NCBI GenBank assembly: GCA_009923855.1
Contig: RFST01000002.1
Coordinates: 1 to 55,140 of the forward strand
Direction: 5' to 3'
Length of the DNA stretch: 55,140 nt
From: Actinomycetota bacterium
GTDB taxonomy: Bacteria > Actinomycetota > Acidimicrobiia > Acidimicrobiales > Ilumatobacteraceae
Positions 1 to 9,195 of the stretch are shown piece after piece. Under the pieces are notes generated by a model. It was given only the letters and a program-made list of their open reading frames with translations, ran no database searches and was not told the DNA's origin. Every line of letters starts with the position of its first letter. Position 1 is the stretch's first letter. A program made the position numbers and the translations under genes.

Positions 1-461
1 ACGATGACGAGGCGCCCGTCGCGCACGACGGCCAGGCGTCGGCCATCGGGTGACAGTCGCGGATCAAATACCGCAGCGCCGAGATCGACCGTGGTGCATC
101 GGCCCGTGTCGAGTTCGATCAGTACTGCGGTGCCGGCGAGCGCGGTGACCGCCTGGGTGACATCGCGATTGCAGTGGTAGGCCGCAATGCCGTCGGCGGA
201 TTCGCGCAACCGTTCGCGATGGGCACGTTCAGCCGCGGACTCGGTCCCAGAGGTCGACAGTTGTGCCGGGTCGACGACAAGGCGTTCTTCTCCGGTGGCG
301 GTGTCTACAGCCCAGAGCAGGTGCACCGGGTCTGAGGTGGATCGGGCACGCAGGAAATACACGGTGGATCCGTCGGGGTTGATCGTGAGATCGCGGGCAT
401 CGCCGAGGGTGCCCCGTCGGGTGCGTGCCCACTGCCGAGGAAAGGTGTCGCCCTGTGTCAC
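1..461 (-). CDS. S9-family peptidase, N-terminal part (cut by window edge)
   Basis: Reading the minus strand from GTG 461 gives an uninterrupted frame to the window edge, about 153 residues. It contains beta-propeller strands such as NPDGSTVYFLRARS and, near the edge, DPRLSPDGRRLAVVRDG. These are typical of the N-terminal propeller of dipeptidyl-peptidase IV and acylaminoacyl-peptidase-like serine peptidases. The catalytic alpha/beta-hydrolase domain would lie beyond the left edge and is not seen. GTG 461 is chosen because TAGCGT lies 7 bases upstream, the arrangement used by most genes here; GTG 470 is an alternative. The gene follows the nucleoside hydrolase by 28 bases on the same strand. 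A second S9 peptidase lies at 15187-16968. Confidence 0.72.
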   Translation of the reverse strand, partial: MTQGDTFPRQWARTRRGTLGDARDLTINPDGSTVYFLRARSTSDPVHLLWAVDTATGEERLVVDPAQLSTSGTESAAERAHRERLRESADGIAAYHCNRDVTQAVTALAGTAVLIELDTGRCTTVDLGAAVFDPRLSPDGRRLAVVRDGRLVI

Positions 462-468
462 GCGGTGC

Positions 469-474
469 ACGCTA
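469..474 (-). promoter_or_regulatory. -10 box, leaderless S9 peptidase
   Basis: TAGCGT on the minus strand, 7 bases before GTG 461. Transcription would begin at or next to the start codon. Confidence 0.5.
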
Positions 475-489
475 TGCGACGGTGGACGT

Positions 490-1425
490 TCAGTGGGTGG
501 CCGCTGCAACAGCGTCGACGACGATCTGCCACGCGGCATCGGCATCGACGTCGTCGAGCACTGTGCAGTTCGCCGCCGGCCGGTCGAGCAGGGTCCGCCG
601 GTCGATTACCGTCATCCCGCGAGTGTGCTCACCATCGGTCACGATGTCGACGAATCGCGCCGTCGATGTGAACAGGTCGGGGCGGCAGACCGCGAGCACC
701 GAGAGCGGGTCGTGGACGGCTGCACCGGCCATGTCGTCATGACGGCTGCGGTAGTTCTCGGAGAAGAAATCGAACAGGTCCGCGAGGGTCGTGGCGAGTG
801 TGCCTCCCACCGCGCGCACCGCGGCGATACGCGGTTCGGTGGCCTGGAAGCGGTGAGTGACATCCAGCCCGGCCATCACCAATGGTGCGCCGCTGCGCAC
901 GACGGTGGCGGCGGCATGCGGGTCAGCCCACAGGTTGAACTCGGCCATGGTGGTGCGATTCCCGAACGTGCCACCACCCATGAACGAAATCTCAGCTACG
1001 AGATTGACGATGTCGGGAGCAGATGTGATGGCGAGCGCGACGTTGGTCATCGGGCCGGTGACGACCAGTGAACAACCCGGGTTGGTCCGTACCGTGTCGA
1101 TGATGAAGCCCACCGCATCGGTGCCGTCGACCGGACGGGTCGGCTCAGGAAGTTCCGCTCCGTCGAGACCACTCTCGCCGTGCACGTAGCCAGCGGCGGC
1201 CGCGGGCACGACCAGTGGCGCATCCGCTCCCGAGTGCACCTCGGTATCGAGGTTGAGGAGGTGCCGCATGACCCGGGCGTTGTAGGTGGTCCGTTCCAGT
1301 GGGGCGTTGCCGGCCACGGTGGTGATGCCGAGAACATCGCACAGGTGGGCAGCGAGCACGATGGCGACGGCGTCGTCGTGACCGGGGTCGCAGTCCAAAA
1401 TGATGGCGGGGCGTGCGGGCGTCAT
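490..1425 (-). CDS. Inosine/uridine-preferring nucleoside hydrolase
   Basis: The 311-residue protein belongs to the nucleoside N-ribohydrolase family, which splits ribonucleosides into base and ribose for salvage. The family signature DCDPGHDDAVAI near the N-terminus supplies the aspartates that bind Ca2+ and the ribose. Further conserved blocks are VVTGPMTNVALA, FMGGG and AEFNLWADPHAA, and the late HDPLSV segment carries a conserved His-Asp. Substrate preference cannot be read from the sequence. ATG 1425 is preferred over GTG 1428 because CATGCT lies 6 bases before it. It sits between a thiolase-like gene and an S9 peptidase on the same strand; no shared pathway is obvious. Confidence 0.88.
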   Translation of the reverse strand: MTPARPAIILDCDPGHDDAVAIVLAAHLCDVLGITTVAGNAPLERTTYNARVMRHLLNLDTEVHSGADAPLVVPAAAAGYVHGESGLDGAELPEPTRPVDGTDAVGFIIDTVRTNPGCSLVVTGPMTNVALAITSAPDIVNLVAEISFMGGGTFGNRTTMAEFNLWADPHAAATVVRSGAPLVMAGLDVTHRFQATEPRIAAVRAVGGTLATTLADLFDFFSENYRSRHDDMAGAAVHDPLSVLAVCRPDLFTSTARFVDIVTDGEHTRGMTVIDRRTLLDRPAANCTVLDDVDADAAWQIVVDAVAAATH

Positions 1426-1501
1426 CACCCCAGCATGCCAGCCCGCGGCACTCGATGATTCGCTGCGACGTTGTTCATCGGGTCAGGCATTCACGATCGA
1501 G

Positions 1502-3028
1502 TCACGCATCGGTGATGCGGTGCGTGGCATCGAGAACGACCCGGCGTCCAACCCACTCGCCGTCCACCAGGGCGGCCGCGACGTCGGAACGGTCGTCACG
1601 CGCCCACATACGGCGGCCGTCGGCGACGCGTACCGCGGCCCATGCGGTGCCAGGAGACCCGTCGCGTTCGTGCATCACCGTGTAGGCCTCGATGTGGCCC
1701 GAGGGGTCGTCGAGATCGGCGGGAGCCACGGCGCTGCGGCGAGGGAGTGCATCGATCGCCTCTTGGGGTACGTCGTGGCGGAATGGCGTCGCAGGTGGCT
1801 CTGTCGAGTACACGCCGAAGGCGTGTTTGGTGGCGTAACCACCGTTCGCCCACACGAGCCCGCGGCTGCCGGCGTCGTCACGCAGACGGCGCACCATGGC
1901 CGCGATGGCGTGCATCACGTAGTTATTCCACGGACCGCCGGCGAAGGCAAGGCCACCTGTTTGGGTGAGTTGTCGTTCGTCCGAATACGGATTCAGCCCC
2001 AGCGACCTGGCGCCGAGTTGCACCGCGGAGGGGAAGCACGAATACAGGTCGATGTGGTCGATGTCATCGATTCCAACACCGGCCAGTTCCATGGCGCGGG
2101 CAGAACCGATCTCCACTGCCGGCGTGCGGAAGAACTCGTCGCGATCGGAGATGAACGCGTGCTCGTGGCAGTCGGTCCCGGCATGGGGGAACACCCATCG
2201 GTCGCGCGGCACACCGAGGGATTCAGCGTGCTGGGCCGAACACACGATGACCGCAGCCGCCATATCGACATCGTTGTTCGAGTTCATCACCTTTGTGTAC
2301 GGCGCACCCACCATGCGGTTGCGGTCGCTTGGGGTGATGATGTCGTCAGGGCTCATCGCGGTGCGGATCCACGCGTTCGGATTCGTGGCTGCTACGGCGG
2401 AGAACCTCGACCACAGCTGGGCGATATCGGCCAGGTGCTCGGCCGGGCCTACACCGCGAGCGGCGCGAATCGCGGTCTCGAACATCGGGTACACCTGTAC
2501 CGGCATCATCAGTCCGAGCTCGGTCTCATGGGGCGAGTTCATGGTGAGGTCCTTGCCCCACGTCTCCGGTGGTTCGGCAGCCAAGGTCTCGGCAGGCACC
2601 TTTGGCCAGTCGAGGGTCACCTCGCCACGCCGGGCGCGCATGCGGGTGCGGAACGCTTCACCACCGACGCACAAAATGGAGCTGAGTTCGCCGGCAGCGA
2701 TGCGTCGCGACGCCTCGTTCACCAGTGACTGCGGCGAGTTGCCGCCCGGTGTGGTGACGATGAGCCGGCCGGGCGCAATGCCGAGGTCGGCGGCGACCAA
2801 GCGCGCCGGGTCGCCATAGCGCCAGGTGAGTGTGGAGACCACCGCGACGGCGTCGAGCGTGTCGAGGGCACGGGTGGCCCCTGCATCGGCGGCAGCAGCA
2901 CGAGCAGCGGCAGCCATCAGGCCGATGGCATGTTCGGCCACCGTCGGATCGTCAACGCGTTGAAGAACCTCACCGACTCCGATGACGACCGGTGTGGTAG
3001 CGGGGGAGGACACAGGGGGAGAACTCAC
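1502..3028 (-). CDS. Thiolase-like protein (TLP1 type) with extra C-terminal domain
   Basis: The 508-residue protein has the thiolase fold (residues about 12-410) followed by about 90 residues with beta-strand character, including GHIEAYTVMHERDGSP. This resembles the additional C-terminal domain described for mycobacterial thiolase-like protein 1. Thiolases make or cleave 3-ketoacyl-CoA. Here the usual acyl-accepting Cys region reads TTPGGNSPQSLVNEA with no cysteine, the GHP histidine motif is replaced by AGGPWNNY, and the second catalytic Cys region reads NGGYATKHAFG. Classical thiolase chemistry is therefore unlikely, though acyl-CoA binding may remain. GTG 3028 is supported by TAACGT 6 bases upstream. 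It is divergent from rpiB. Confidence 0.8.
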   Translation of the reverse strand: MSSPPVSSPATTPVVIGVGEVLQRVDDPTVAEHAIGLMAAAARAAAADAGATRALDTLDAVAVVSTLTWRYGDPARLVAADLGIAPGRLIVTTPGGNSPQSLVNEASRRIAAGELSSILCVGGEAFRTRMRARRGEVTLDWPKVPAETLAAEPPETWGKDLTMNSPHETELGLMMPVQVYPMFETAIRAARGVGPAEHLADIAQLWSRFSAVAATNPNAWIRTAMSPDDIITPSDRNRMVGAPYTKVMNSNNDVDMAAAVIVCSAQHAESLGVPRDRWVFPHAGTDCHEHAFISDRDEFFRTPAVEIGSARAMELAGVGIDDIDHIDLYSCFPSAVQLGARSLGLNPYSDERQLTQTGGLAFAGGPWNNYVMHAIAAMVRRLRDDAGSRGLVWANGGYATKHAFGVYSTEPPATPFRHDVPQEAIDALPRRSAVAPADLDDPSGHIEAYTVMHERDGSPGTAWAAVRVADGRRMWARDDRSDVAAALVDGEWVGRRVVLDATHRITDA

Positions 3029-3034
3029 CCCCTC

Positions 3035-3040
3035 ACGTTA
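3035..3040 (-). promoter_or_regulatory. -10 box, leaderless thiolase-like gene
   Basis: TAACGT on the minus strand, 6 bases before GTG 3028. Confidence 0.55.
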
Positions 3041-3100
3041 TTCCGGGGCGGGCGGGTGCACCCGATCGCATCTCGACCCGGTCGATCCCGGCACAGGTCG

Positions 3101-3106
3101 TACACT
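3101..3106 (+). promoter_or_regulatory. -10 box, rpiB-glyA-wecA
   Basis: TACACT, 8 bases before GTG 3115. No convincing -35 box at standard spacing. It would make rpiB leaderless or nearly so. Confidence 0.55.
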
Positions 3107-3114
3107 CGGGAGCC

Positions 3115-3561
3115 GTGGCCACCATTGCCTTCGGAGCCGATCATGCCGGCTTCCCCCTCAAACAACGTCTCATCGAACACGTGACCGCTGCCGGTCATGC
3201 GGTGATCGATCACGGCACCAACTCCCTTGACAGTGTCGACTACCCAGAGTTCTGTGCGGCCGCCGCGCGATCGGTTCGCGATGGCGAGGCTGATGTTGGA
3301 GTCGTGTTGGGTGGTAGCGGGCAGGGTGAACAGCTGGCTGCGAACAAGGTGCGGGGGGTGCGAGCCGCGCTCTGCAACTGCCTGTACACCGCGCGGATGG
3401 CGCGCGAACACAACGATGCGAATGTGCTGTCAATCGGTGCGCGCGTCGTCGGCGAGGGACTGGCGTTGGAGATCATCGATGTGTTCCTCGCCACAGCCTT
3501 TGAAGGTGGGCGCCATGCTCGCCGCGTGGCCCAGTTGACCGAACTCGAGGAGTCGTTCTGA
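3115..3561 (+). CDS. rpiB: Ribose-5-phosphate isomerase B
   Basis: This 148-residue enzyme interconverts ribose 5-phosphate and ribulose 5-phosphate in the pentose phosphate pathway. The N-terminal [11 protein letters not shown] and the [13 protein letters not shown] loop are diagnostic. The position used as catalytic Cys in E. coli RpiB is Ser68, while Glu72 matches the glutamate base of the mycobacterial enzyme, so it is of the Glu-base type. GTG 3115 fits the upstream -10 box. The stop codon overlaps the glyA ATG by one base, so translation of the two is probably coupled. The linkage fits supply of ribose and one-carbon units for nucleotides. Confidence 0.93.
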   Translation: MATIAFGADHAGFPLKQRLIEHVTAAGHAVIDHGTNSLDSVDYPEFCAAAARSVRDGEADVGVVLGGSGQGEQLAANKVRGVRAALCNCLYTARMAREHNDANVLSIGARVVGEGLALEIIDVFLATAFEGGRHARRVAQLTELEESF

Positions 3562-4805
3562 TGCCGTTCCCATCCGATACCGATCCCGACCGTGAGATCG
3601 CGGCACTGCTCGAGGCCGAGCAGCAGCGTCAGGCGACCGGTCTGCAACTGATCGCGAGTGAGAACTTCACCTCACCTGCGGTGATGGCCGCGGTGGGGTC
3701 GGTGCTCACGAACAAGTACGCCGAGGGATACCCCGGCAAGAGGTACTACGGCGGCAACCACGTGGTCGACGACATCGAGGCCCTGGCGATCTCCCGAGTG
3801 TGTGCACTCTTTGGGGCCGACCATGCCAACGTGCAGCCGCACTCGGGTGCGAACGCGAATATGTGCGTGTACCAGGCACTGCTGAGCGCTGGTGACACGG
3901 TGCTGGGTCTCGGGCTTGACCATGGAGGTCACCTGACCCATGGCTCACCCGTCAATGCGAGTGGGATGCTCTACAACTTCGTGAACTACGGCGTTGGAGC
4001 CGAAGAACGCATCGATATGGATGCGGTGCGCGATCTCGCGCTCGAGCATCGGCCGCGAATGATCGTGGCCGGCACCACGAGCTATCCGCGCCGCATCGAC
4101 CCCGAACCGTTCCGCGCCATCGCCGATGAGGTCGGGGCGCTATTGCTTTTCGACATCGCCCACCTGGCAGGGCTGGTCGCCGGCGGAGCGCATCCGAACC
4201 CGGTGCCATTCGCCGATGTGGTGACCTTCACGACACACAAGACGTTGCGCGGCCCGCGGGGTGGCTGCATCCTCACCACATCCGAGCATGCGGCCGCGAT
4301 CGACAAGGCGGTGTTCCCCGGGTGGCAGGGAGGACCCCAAGAGAACGCCATCGCAGGTAAGGCGATCGCATTCCGCGAAGCCGCCACCGCAGAGTTTGCC
4401 GAATATGCGCATCGCATCGTGTCGAACGCCGCTGCTCTGGCTGCAGCTCTCGCCGATGAGGGTTTCCGGATGGTGTCAGGAGGCACCGATACCCACATGA
4501 TCGTCGTCGACCTACGACCCTTCGATGCCGAACTCACCGGCAAGCAGGCCCAGGCCACACTGGACGAGGCCGGAATCACCCTGAACAAGAACACGGTGCC
4601 GGATGACCCTCGGAGTCCGTTCGTGACCAGTGGGGTTCGGATCGGAACGCCGTCGGTGACGACTCAGGGTATGACCCGGGCCGAGATGCCCACGGTGGCC
4701 CAGCTGATCGCTCGTGCTCTGCGCGGGCGCGACGATGCCGCCGAGATCGCCACGGTGCGTGCCGCGGTTGCCGAGTTGTGTGCACGCTTTCCCATCTACT
4801 CCTGA
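3561..4805 (+). CDS. glyA: Serine hydroxymethyltransferase
   Basis: The 414-residue PLP enzyme converts serine and tetrahydrofolate to glycine and methylene-tetrahydrofolate, the main source of one-carbon units. Clear family blocks are [13 protein letters not shown] near the N-terminus, YPGKRYYGG, the [12 protein letters not shown] stretch and the PLP-lysine motif [12 protein letters not shown]. Length matches bacterial GlyA. The ATG overlaps the rpiB stop (TGATG). The next gene follows after 6 bases, so rpiB, glyA and the wecA-like gene form one unit. Confidence 0.96.
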   Translation: MPFPSDTDPDREIAALLEAEQQRQATGLQLIASENFTSPAVMAAVGSVLTNKYAEGYPGKRYYGGNHVVDDIEALAISRVCALFGADHANVQPHSGANANMCVYQALLSAGDTVLGLGLDHGGHLTHGSPVNASGMLYNFVNYGVGAEERIDMDAVRDLALEHRPRMIVAGTTSYPRRIDPEPFRAIADEVGALLLFDIAHLAGLVAGGAHPNPVPFADVVTFTTHKTLRGPRGGCILTTSEHAAAIDKAVFPGWQGGPQENAIAGKAIAFREAATAEFAEYAHRIVSNAAALAAALADEGFRMVSGGTDTHMIVVDLRPFDAELTGKQAQATLDEAGITLNKNTVPDDPRSPFVTSGVRIGTPSVTTQGMTRAEMPTVAQLIARALRGRDDAAEIATVRAAVAELCARFPIYS

Positions 4806-4811
4806 TCATCT

Positions 4812-5981
4812 ATGGGCCCCTCGCTCGGTGACTATCTCCTGATCGGGGTGATCGCCGCAGCGGCGACGGCGGTGGCGACCCCGTTTGTCGCCTATGCGGC
4901 GCGGGTGCGGGGTTGGATGGCCGAACCGAATGAGCGCAGCGTGCACGTGCTCGCGATCCCCAATGTGGGCGGTGTGGCGATGGTCATCGGTCTCGCGGTG
5001 GCGATGATGGTCGCAGCATTGCTCGGCCGTTTCGATGCGGTGCTGGGGGGCGGCCGAGAACTACTCGGTGTCGTCATCGCTGCGGTGGTCGTGTTGGCCA
5101 TCGGCGTGGCGGACGACCTGATGGATCTCCCGCCACCAGCCAAGGTCACCGGCATCGTCGGTGCAGCACTTGTTCTGTTGTGGTTCGGGGTGACGATGTT
5201 CTACTTCCGCGTGCCGTTCGTGGATGTGTTCGTGCTGTCGGGCGATTGGCAACCAGTTGTCACCGTGGTGTGGCTGCTCGGTATGACACAGGCCATCAAT
5301 CTCATCGACGGCCTCGATGGGTTAGCGGCGGGAATCGTGGCGATTGCGTCGGCCGCGTTCTTTTTGTACGCCTGGCGACTCGGGGAGCTGGATCTGCTCA
5401 GCCAGCCCAACCCTGGCCCGCTGATCGCCGTGGTCACCGCGGGAATCTCAGTGGGGTTCCTGCCGTTCAACTTCAATCCCGCACGCATCTTCATGGGTGA
5501 TGGGGGAGCGTTCGTGCTGGGCTTGCTGATGGCAGCATCGACGTCGGTTGTCGGAGGTCGCGCCACGCCGGGCAGTCAAGAGTTCGTCGGACAGACCTTC
5601 TTCTTCCTTGCGCCCCTGGTACTGCCGTTGTTGATCTTGGGTGTGCCGGTTCTCGACACATTGTTCGCGATCGTGCGACGCATCTCGAAACGTCAAGCGA
5701 TCGATGTGGCCGACAAGGGTCACCTGCACCACCGCCTGATGAACCTTGGCCACGGGCATCGTCGATCAGTCGCGATCTTGTGGGCGTGGACCCTGGTGTT
5801 GTCGGGTTTCGTGCTGTACCCGGTGCTCACCGATCAGAACCCGACGTATTTGCCGTTCGGTATGGCAGCGATCGGATTGGTGCTGTTCACGGTGCTGCAT
5901 CCGAGTGTGCGACGTAAGCGGACCGAGGAGATCGAGGCCGCACTCGATCGACCCGCGGCCGAGCAGATCCGTCCTCGGTGA
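4812..5981 (+). CDS. wecA: Undecaprenyl-phosphate GlcNAc-1-phosphate transferase (WecA/Rfe/TagO family)
   Basis: The 389-residue polytopic membrane protein (about 10-11 hydrophobic segments) is in the family that transfers a HexNAc-1-phosphate from UDP-sugar to a polyprenyl phosphate, starting synthesis of arabinogalactan linker, teichoic acid or O-antigen. Motifs: GVADDLMDLPPPAK (metal-binding DD), NLIDGLDGLAAG, FNFNPARIFMGDGGA, and the HLHHRLMNLGHGHR loop that distinguishes WecA/TagO-like enzymes from MraY. As in mycobacteria (rfe), it lies directly upstream of the ATP synthase operon. The acceptor and exact sugar are inferred from family only. Confidence 0.88.
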   Translation: MGPSLGDYLLIGVIAAAATAVATPFVAYAARVRGWMAEPNERSVHVLAIPNVGGVAMVIGLAVAMMVAALLGRFDAVLGGGRELLGVVIAAVVVLAIGVADDLMDLPPPAKVTGIVGAALVLLWFGVTMFYFRVPFVDVFVLSGDWQPVVTVVWLLGMTQAINLIDGLDGLAAGIVAIASAAFFLYAWRLGELDLLSQPNPGPLIAVVTAGISVGFLPFNFNPARIFMGDGGAFVLGLLMAASTSVVGGRATPGSQEFVGQTFFFLAPLVLPLLILGVPVLDTLFAIVRRISKRQAIDVADKGHLHHRLMNLGHGHRRSVAILWAWTLVLSGFVLYPVLTDQNPTYLPFGMAAIGLVLFTVLHPSVRRKRTEEIEAALDRPAAEQIRPR

Positions 5982-5999
5982 GATTCCCGAGAGAACATG

Positions 6000-6028
6000 T
6001 TGCAGGGTGGACTCACATGGTCTAGTTT
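6000..6028 (+). promoter_or_regulatory. Sigma-70-type promoter of the ATP synthase operon
   Basis: TTGCAG (6000-6005), exactly 17 bases, then TAGTTT (6023-6028). Spacing is ideal for a housekeeping sigma factor. Transcription would start near 6035, leaving a leader of about 57 bases before ATG 6092, unlike the leaderless genes around it. Confidence 0.7.
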
Positions 6029-6091
6029 GTGCGCGTCTTCACAAGCCGATGCCGATGCGCGTTGGCGAGACCCCCGACCTGACTCTCGACG

Positions 6092-6385
6092 ATGCGACTT
6101 CTCTTCACCCGTGCCCGCGACGACCGCCGTATCGGAGCCGACGACAATCTTGGCCGTGGCATGGAAGCAGCGATCATGCTGGGTCTGTTCTTGGGGCTTG
6201 GTTGGTTGATCGACTCGTGGCTCGGCACACGGCCGGGATTCATGATCGGTCTGACCATCTTCGCGGCTGTCGGCGTCTTCGTTCGCATGAAATATGCCTA
6301 TGAGGCAACGATCACTGCGCTTGAGGCCGAGCGCAAGAATGCAGCGCGGGCATCGCAGCGCAACGACTCGGAGGCTGCGGTATGA
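6092..6385 (+). CDS. AtpZ/AtpI-type small membrane protein of the ATP synthase operon
   Basis: The 97-residue protein has a charged N-terminus, two hydrophobic helices (about residues 26-45 and 49-65) separated by a short glycine/proline loop, and a charged helical tail. The GLGWLIDSW and PGFMIGL segments are typical of AtpZ-like proteins, thought to help assemble the c-ring or carry Mg2+/Ca2+. It is the first gene of the atp operon, and its end overlaps the next start by four bases (ATGA). Function is by family and position. Confidence 0.75.
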   Translation: MRLLFTRARDDRRIGADDNLGRGMEAAIMLGLFLGLGWLIDSWLGTRPGFMIGLTIFAAVGVFVRMKYAYEATITALEAERKNAARASQRNDSEAAV

Positions 6386-6834
6386 GTGCCGAACTGTCAC
6401 CGACTGACATTGCCGTGAATGCAGCAGAGATCCCCGCCGTTGAAATGCAGATCTCTGGTGATCTCGCCCGGCGTGGTGTGATCGCGTCACCGCTCATCGT
6501 CGGCGCAGCCACCGTTGTGTGGGGTCTCGACGGTCTTGCGTCAGGTGCCTTCGCGCTGGCGTTGGTGCTCGCGAATTTTGTTCTCGCGGCGCTGATGGTG
6601 TCGTCCGCAGCGCGTATCTCGCCGCCGGCCGTCATGGTGGCGGCGTTGGGCGGGTTCGTCATCCGCCTCGGCATCATCATGATTGCAGTGCTGTTGGTAC
6701 GCGATCAGCAGTGGATTTCACTCCAAGCCCTTGGAGCGGTCATCATTGTGGCGCACCTCGGGCTGCTGCTCTGGGAGTTGAACCACGTATCCATCTCATT
6801 CGCTCACTCCGGCATCCGATCAACCCACCCGTAA
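6382..6834 (+). CDS. ATP synthase protein I-like membrane protein
   Basis: The 150-residue protein has about 30 polar N-terminal residues, then four hydrophobic segments (about residues 35-52, 54-72, 78-100 and 110-128). The arrangement and its place between the AtpZ-like gene and atpB identify it as the AtpI-like subunit, which assists c-ring assembly in other bacteria. Sequence conservation in this family is low, so the call rests mainly on topology and context. It overlaps the preceding gene by ATGA and is followed by atpB after 21 bases. Confidence 0.7.
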   Translation: MSAELSPTDIAVNAAEIPAVEMQISGDLARRGVIASPLIVGAATVVWGLDGLASGAFALALVLANFVLAALMVSSAARISPPAVMVAALGGFVIRLGIIMIAVLLVRDQQWISLQALGAVIIVAHLGLLLWELNHVSISFAHSGIRSTHP

Positions 6835-6855
6835 TCACTAGGAACGGTAAGAAAC

Positions 6856-7611
6856 GTGCTCGCACTTGAATTCCCACCGATCAACGAGATCCTGCGTTGG
6901 CAGGATGTCTTCCCGTCGTTCAACAAGGTGGCGGCCATCTCCGTGCTCGCCGCGCTCATCGCATCGGTGATCTTCATCATCGCCGGAAATGCTGACGGGT
7001 CAAAGGCGCCGCGCGGAGTTCGCAACTTCGCCGAAGCGATCGTGGAGTTCGTCGAGAACCAAATCATCATGCCGACAATGGGCAGCAGCGGACGTGGCTG
7101 GACCCCGTTCCTGTTGAGCCTCTTCAGCTTCATCTACCTCTGCAACGTGCCGGGAATCATTCCGATTATCCAGATGCCTGCCACCGCCCGGATGGCTCTC
7201 CCGCTGTTCCTCTCGCTGCTCGTCTGGGTGGTGTTCATCGGTGTTGGTTTCAAACACCAGGGGTTGGGTTACCTCAAGAACTCGCTCTTCCCCCCGGGGG
7301 TTCCTGCGCCGCTGTACATCTTGGTGACCCCGATCGAATTCATCTCGACGTTCCTGGTCCGCCCCTTCTCATTGACGGTGCGACTCTTCGCGAACATGCT
7401 CGCTGGTCACATCCTGCTCGTGACCTTTGCCCTGCTGACCAAGGAACTTGTGCAGGGCGACTCTGTGGCGCTGATCCCCGTGGGCATCTTGCCGTTCTTC
7501 ATGCTGGTCTTCTTGACTGCATTCGAGGTGCTCGTCGCGTTCCTGCAGGCCTACATCTTCACGATCCTCGCTGCCGTGTACATCGGTGGCGCCGCCCACC
7601 CCGAGCACTGA
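6856..7611 (+). CDS. atpB: ATP synthase F0 subunit a
   Basis: The 251-residue membrane subunit forms the proton half-channels against the c-ring. The key arginine lies in the fourth-helix block PFSLTVRLFANMLAGH, and the last helix carries FLQAYIFTILAAVYIG; both are diagnostic. The start is GTG 6856, preceded by AGGAACGGTAAG. Five to six transmembrane helices are visible. Length is normal. Confidence 0.95.
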   Translation: MLALEFPPINEILRWQDVFPSFNKVAAISVLAALIASVIFIIAGNADGSKAPRGVRNFAEAIVEFVENQIIMPTMGSSGRGWTPFLLSLFSFIYLCNVPGIIPIIQMPATARMALPLFLSLLVWVVFIGVGFKHQGLGYLKNSLFPPGVPAPLYILVTPIEFISTFLVRPFSLTVRLFANMLAGHILLVTFALLTKELVQGDSVALIPVGILPFFMLVFLTAFEVLVAFLQAYIFTILAAVYIGGAAHPEH

Positions 7612-7926
<315 letters not shown>

Positions 7927-7990
7927 TCGTTGAGGCGGTCCGGGTTCCGGTCCGTATGTCCATAACCGAGAACGTGTTTAAGGAGTTGAC

Positions 7991-8650
7991 GTGCTGAGAG
8001 CCGTCGTCACATATGGGTCAGAGGGACCCCAGGTGCTCCTCACCGCCGAAGGTGGCGAGGAGGGGTACTCGGAGTACACCTTCGCTGACTGCGCGATCAT
8101 TCCCGATGGCGAAAGCCCGGGAACGAAGATCGAGAGTCTTGAAGCGTGCGACGAGGGCCCCAGCCCGATCATGCCCGAGGCGAAAGAATTCTTCTGGGGG
8201 TCTGGCGCCTTCGTTGTGTTCGCGCTGTTGATGAGGTTCTTCCTCTATCCGCGTCTTCGCCGCAGTATGGATGCTCGCGATGCATCAATCCGTGAGGCTC
8301 ACGAATCGGCTGAGGCCGAGCGGGACGCAGCACGCGGTGAAGTGTCGTCCTACGAAACGGCCCTGGCCGAGGTGCGGGCCGAAGTTGCTGCTCGCATCGA
8401 TGCCGCACGATCGACGGTCGAGCAAGAGCGCGCTGCTCGTCTGTCCGAGACGAACGAAGCGATTGCAGCACGGCGCGCGGCGGCATCAGCAGAGGTTGAC
8501 GCAGCTCACGGCGCAGCTCGAGCCCAGGTAGGAACCGCGGTTGCCACGGTTGCCAGCCGAGCGGTCGAGCTCGCTACGGGTCGGGCACCGGATCCCAATG
8601 CGGTGAGTCGAGCGGTCGACGAACTCATGAATACGGGGGTGTCGCAATGA
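7991..8650 (+). CDS. atpF: ATP synthase F0 subunit b' with long external N-terminus
   Basis: The 219-residue protein is the first of two b-type stator subunits. One membrane helix (about residues 68-86, in KEFFWGSGAFVVFALL) is followed by a long charged, alanine-rich coiled coil to the end, as in b subunits. Unusually, about 65 residues precede the helix and should lie outside the membrane; they are acidic and contain Cys34 and Cys53. The start is secure: AGGAG ends 5 bases before GTG 7991, so the extension is translated. The end overlaps the next gene by ATGA. Two b genes suggest a b/b' heterodimeric stalk. Confidence 0.85.
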   Translation: MLRAVVTYGSEGPQVLLTAEGGEEGYSEYTFADCAIIPDGESPGTKIESLEACDEGPSPIMPEAKEFFWGSGAFVVFALLMRFFLYPRLRRSMDARDASIREAHESAEAERDAARGEVSSYETALAEVRAEVAARIDAARSTVEQERAARLSETNEAIAARRAAASAEVDAAHGAARAQVGTAVATVASRAVELATGRAPDPNAVSRAVDELMNTGVSQ

Positions 8651-9195
8651 ACATCTACGGACTCGTCGCAGCAGGCGGCGACATCGATCCGTCCGAAAGC
8701 GTGCATTGGCTGTGGCCTCCGGCAGCAGAGCTGATCTACGGCGGTATCGCCTCGTTGATCATCTTCTCTCTGCTGTGGAAGTTCGCTGGTCCCGCCGCGA
8801 AGAAGGGAATGGCAGACCGCACTGCGCGTATTCAGGCCGATCTTGATGCTGCGGATGCGGCTGTCACAGGCGCGCGCCAGGAGGCTGAGGAGATTCGCCG
8901 GGCAGCAGGTGACATCGATGCTGAGCGGTCTCGTTTGCTCGCGGAAGCGGACGCTCAAGCAGCAGACATCTTGTCCGACGGTCGGGCACGCATCGAGACC
9001 GAGGTCGCAGAACTCGAGGCGCGAGCAGCAGCAGACGCTGCATCGATGGGAGATCGCCTGGGAGACGAGTTGAGGGCCGAGATCGCCAGCCTGTCCGCCG
9101 AGGTGACTCAGCGTCTACTTGCCGAGACCCTCGACGACGCTGCTCAGCAGCAAATGATCGAGGACTTCATCCAGAAAGTGGGGTCGTCGTCATGA
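8647..9195 (+). CDS. atpF: ATP synthase F0 subunit b
   Basis: This 182-residue stator subunit has a short N-terminus, one membrane helix (about residues 26-46, LIYGGIASLIIFSLLWKF) and a long charged coiled coil ending in a delta-binding C-terminal region. It is a paralogue of the preceding b' gene without the long external extension. It overlaps both neighbours by four bases (ATGA), so b', b and delta are translationally coupled. Confidence 0.92.
   Translation: MNIYGLVAAGGDIDPSESVHWLWPPAAELIYGGIASLIIFSLLWKFAGPAAKKGMADRTARIQADLDAADAAVTGARQEAEEIRRAAGDIDAERSRLLAEADAQAADILSDGRARIETEVAELEARAAADAASMGDRLGDELRAEIASLSAEVTQRLLAETLDDAAQQQMIEDFIQKVGSSS

Noticed and set aside
187-1071. Plus-strand open frame of 294 codons
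   Set aside because: It is antisense to the nucleoside hydrolase and the S9 peptidase, is rich in Arg, His and Gly as expected for GC-rich shadow frames, and shows no family motif.
1400-2728. Plus-strand open frame of 442 codons
   Set aside because: Antisense to the thiolase-like gene; composition and lack of motifs mark it as a shadow.
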